DNA of 64,000 nt from Flavobacterium sp. (GTDB lineage Bacteria > Bacteroidota > Bacteroidia > Flavobacteriales > Flavobacteriaceae): positions 124,001 to 188,000 of the forward strand of contig NZ_JAIXUB010000015.1 in NCBI RefSeq assembly GCF_027484205.1, in the 5' to 3' direction. Both the position numbers and the translations under genes were made by a program. The first letter of the stretch is position 1. Every line of letters starts with the position of its first letter. Below are positions 62,241-64,000 of the stretch, one piece after another. The notes under the pieces were generated by a model. That model was not told where the DNA came from. It did not search any database and saw nothing but the letters and a program-made list of their open reading frames with translations.

Positions 62241-64000
62241 TATTTCAAAAATTGATAGGCAATTAGTGCCGTCACGTAAGCAAAGGCACTCATGAAAACC
62301 AATTGAATTATTGGCCATTTCCAAGAATTGGTTTCTTTTTTTACAATAGCTAATGTACTAACGCACTGCATTGCAAAAGCATAAAAAAGAAGTAATGAAA
62401 TTCCTGTTGCAAAATTGAATATTTTTGTTCCATCAGGTTTAATTTCGGCTGCCATTCTGTTTTTTATAGTATCTTCTTCATCACTATGACTTCCTACACT
62501 GTATATAGTTGCTAAAGTTCCAACAAAAACCTCACGAGCAGCAAATGAACTCACAACCGCAATTCCTATTTTCCAATCGTATCCTAAAGGTTTGATAACA
62601 GGTTCAATAGATTTTCCTATAATTCCAATGTAGGAATGTTCTAATTTATATTCGGAAACTCTATCTTCAATAACTGAAGGATTGACAGGAATTGGACTCG
62701 AATAAACTTGATCTTCAATAATTTTTTGAGCATTCCCAAAATCTTTATTTGGACCATGAGAACCTAAAAACCACAAAATAATTGATAAGGCTAAAATGAT
62801 TTTTCCCGCACCAAAAACAAAAGCCTTAGTTTTTTCTAAAACATTTATTCCAACATTTTTAAGCATAGGAATTTTATAACTAGGCATTTCCACTACAAAA
62901 TAAGATTTAGAACTTATTTGTAATATTTTGTTTAAAACATAAGCTGAAAAAATAGCCATGCCAAAACCTAAAAGATACAAAAGCATTAATGTTAAGCCTT
63001 GTAAACTCATGAAACCTAATAATTTGTCATCAGGTATAATTAATGAAATTAAAATGGCATAAACCGGTAATCTAGCTGAACAAGTAATGAAAGGAGTTAC
63101 TAAAATTGTAATTAGTCTTTCTTTCCAATTTTCAATATTTCTTGCACCCATTATAGCAGGAATAGCACAAGCAGTGCCTGAAATTAGCGGAACAACACTC
63201 TTTCCGGAAAGTCCAAAACGGCGCATAATTTTATCCATTAAAAAGACTACGCGACTCATATAACCACTTTCCTCAAGAACAGAAATAAAGAGAAAAAGAA
63301 AAGCAATTTGTGGAATAAAAATTAATATTCCTCCAATTCCAGGAATGATTCCTTCGCTAATTAAGTTAGTAAATTCTCCTGATGGAAGATTATTTTTTGC
63401 ATAAGATGCCAAGTTAGCAAACGAACTATCGATGAATTCCATTGGATATTTTGACCATTCAAAAATAGATTGAAAAATTCCAAATAAAATCACGAAGAAA
63501 ATTAAATAACCAAAGACTTTATGGGTTAAAATTCCGTCAAGTTTTGCGCGAATGTCTGAAGCTTTTGAACGATCAACTTTTTGACCAATTTTTAAAGTGT
63601 CATTTATAAATTGATATCTTTTAATGGTTTCTTTTTGTTGCAATCTTTTTAAATCGGCATGACTTTTTGTAAATGAACTTTTCATTTCATTTCGGTCAAG
63701 ATTTAAGAAATTTACATCTTGAGTAATGACTAACCAAAGTTTGTATAACAATTGATTTGGGAATGCTTTTCTTAATTTATCAAAATAGTCAACATCAATT
63801 ATTGAAGCATTTAAACAAGGTTCAGTAGAAAGTTTTTTATAATTTAAAATTAAGTTTTTTATGTTATCAATTCCAATATTTTTTCTTGAGCTTACTAAAG
63901 CAATTGATGTTTTTAATTCTCTTTCTAATAACGGGATGTCAAGTTCAATTCCTTTTAACTGCATTCTATCACTCATATTAATTACCAAAATAGTGGGTAA
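62240..64000 (-). CDS. feoB: Ferrous iron transporter FeoB (5' end outside window)
   Basis: About 586 residues are visible and the frame is open to the edge (LPTILVINMSDRMQLKGIELD), so the missing part is the first portion of the G domain. The G4-like motif is NMSD. The Gate domains follow, with SVLEESGYMSRVVFLMDKIMRRFGLSGKSVVPLISGTACAIPAIMGAR (split over two helices) and SSFAAREVFVGTLATIY. It imports Fe2+ across the inner membrane. FeoA would be expected upstream or fused. Iron supply fits the nearby DtxR-type regulator and the haem genes. Confidence 0.95.
   Translation of the reverse strand, partial: LPTILVINMSDRMQLKGIELDIPLLERELKTSIALVSSRKNIGIDNIKNLILNYKKLSTEPCLNASIIDVDYFDKLRKAFPNQLLYKLWLVITQDVNFLNLDRNEMKSSFTKSHADLKRLQQKETIKRYQFINDTLKIGQKVDRSKASDIRAKLDGILTHKVFGYLIFFVILFGIFQSIFEWSKYPMEFIDSSFANLASYAKNNLPSGEFTNLISEGIIPGIGGILIFIPQIAFLFLFISVLEESGYMSRVVFLMDKIMRRFGLSGKSVVPLISGTACAIPAIMGARNIENWKERLITILVTPFITCSARLPVYAILISLIIPDDKLLGFMSLQGLTLMLLYLLGFGMAIFSAYVLNKILQISSKSYFVVEMPSYKIPMLKNVGINVLEKTKAFVFGAGKIILALSIILWFLGSHGPNKDFGNAQKIIEDQVYSSPIPVNPSVIEDRVSEYKLEHSYIGIIGKSIEPVIKPLGYDWKIGIAVVSSFAAREVFVGTLATIYSVGSHSDEEDTIKNRMAAEIKPDGTKIFNFATGISLLLFYAFAMQCVSTLAIVKKETNSWKWPIIQLVFMSAFAYVTALIAYQFLK

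Noticed and set aside
62241..62324. Longer start for the FeoB-associated protein
   Set aside because: The added residues come from feoB in another frame; the ATG at 62240 gives the known 40-residue form and the TAATG overlap.
63986..63988. TTG as the real start of feoB
   Set aside because: The frame continues to the window edge with the typical G-domain sequence LPTILVINMSD, so the gene is only cut by the edge.

Overview
The window is chromosomal DNA of an aerobic gliding bacterium of the Flavobacteriaceae, most likely Flavobacterium or a close relative. The base composition is AT-rich. Promoter-like sites resemble the Bacteroidetes form (TTTG / TAnnTTTG), and Shine-Dalgarno sequences are largely absent. 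Proteins match this group: gldH beside ricT, a HisB with fused phosphatase and dehydratase domains, a SpmA-SpmB fusion, FeoB with its small Cys-rich partner, and many lipoproteins. Short inverted repeats sit in many intergenic gaps. No tRNA, rRNA, CRISPR array, IS transposase, prophage or plasmid function is seen.

Layout. 0-3.2 kb: a cut-off gene on the minus strand and two tandem paralogues of unknown function. 3.2-13 kb: trpS, two PlsC-type acyltransferases, an ECF sigma operon (lipoprotein, sigma factor, inner-membrane/outer-membrane fusion), recA, an acyl-ACP desaturase and an HD hydrolase. 13-19 kb: enoyl-CoA hydratase, an NtrY-like histidine kinase, hemJ, hemH and an AraC-type regulator. 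19.4-26.2 kb: a haem run hemA-hemC-hemD-hemE-GNAT-hemF-hemB on the plus strand, then a cytochrome c lipoprotein. 26.7-33 kb: ogt, a PolB-like exonuclease, the SpmA-SpmB fusion, small membrane proteins (one frameshifted) and class I fumarase. 33-40 kb: succinyl-CoA:3-ketoacid CoA-transferase, PBP1A, gldH, ricT and an extended trhO. 40.5-43 kb: a Tat-exported lipoprotein built of YYDDG repeats beside a double-glycosyltransferase protein. 43-45 kb: lipoprotein, bacilliredoxin and TPR protein. 44.8-51.4 kb: trpEGDCFBA. 51.5-58.6 kb: hisGDCBHAFI. 58.6-62.1 kb: lycopene cyclase and an outer-membrane protein, divergent from a DtxR/MntR-type regulator and a ZIP transporter. 62.1-64 kb: feoB (cut by the window edge) and its Cys-rich partner.

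Main findings. (1) The trp and his operons each begin with an unannotated attenuator. trpL is a 22-residue leader peptide with two adjacent Trp codons and a third before the stop. hisL is an 18-residue leader with four consecutive His codons. Each is followed by a strong GC stem with a U run and preceded by a TAnnTTTG promoter. (2) A two-gene cassette pairs a Tat lipoprotein carrying eight (D/N)DGYY repeats with a GT4-GT9 fusion protein that has an extra C-terminal domain; I propose a surface lipoprotein modification system. (3) Two unlinked lipoprotein genes share a GCAACC-N16-ATCTA promoter. One of them opens the operon encoding an ECF sigma factor, which suggests an autoregulated regulon. 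(4) Other points are a TrhO with a TrhP-like C-terminal extension, candidate operators between the AraC gene and hemA, a GNAT gene overlapping hemF by 56 bases, and short repeat palindromes inside coding genes.
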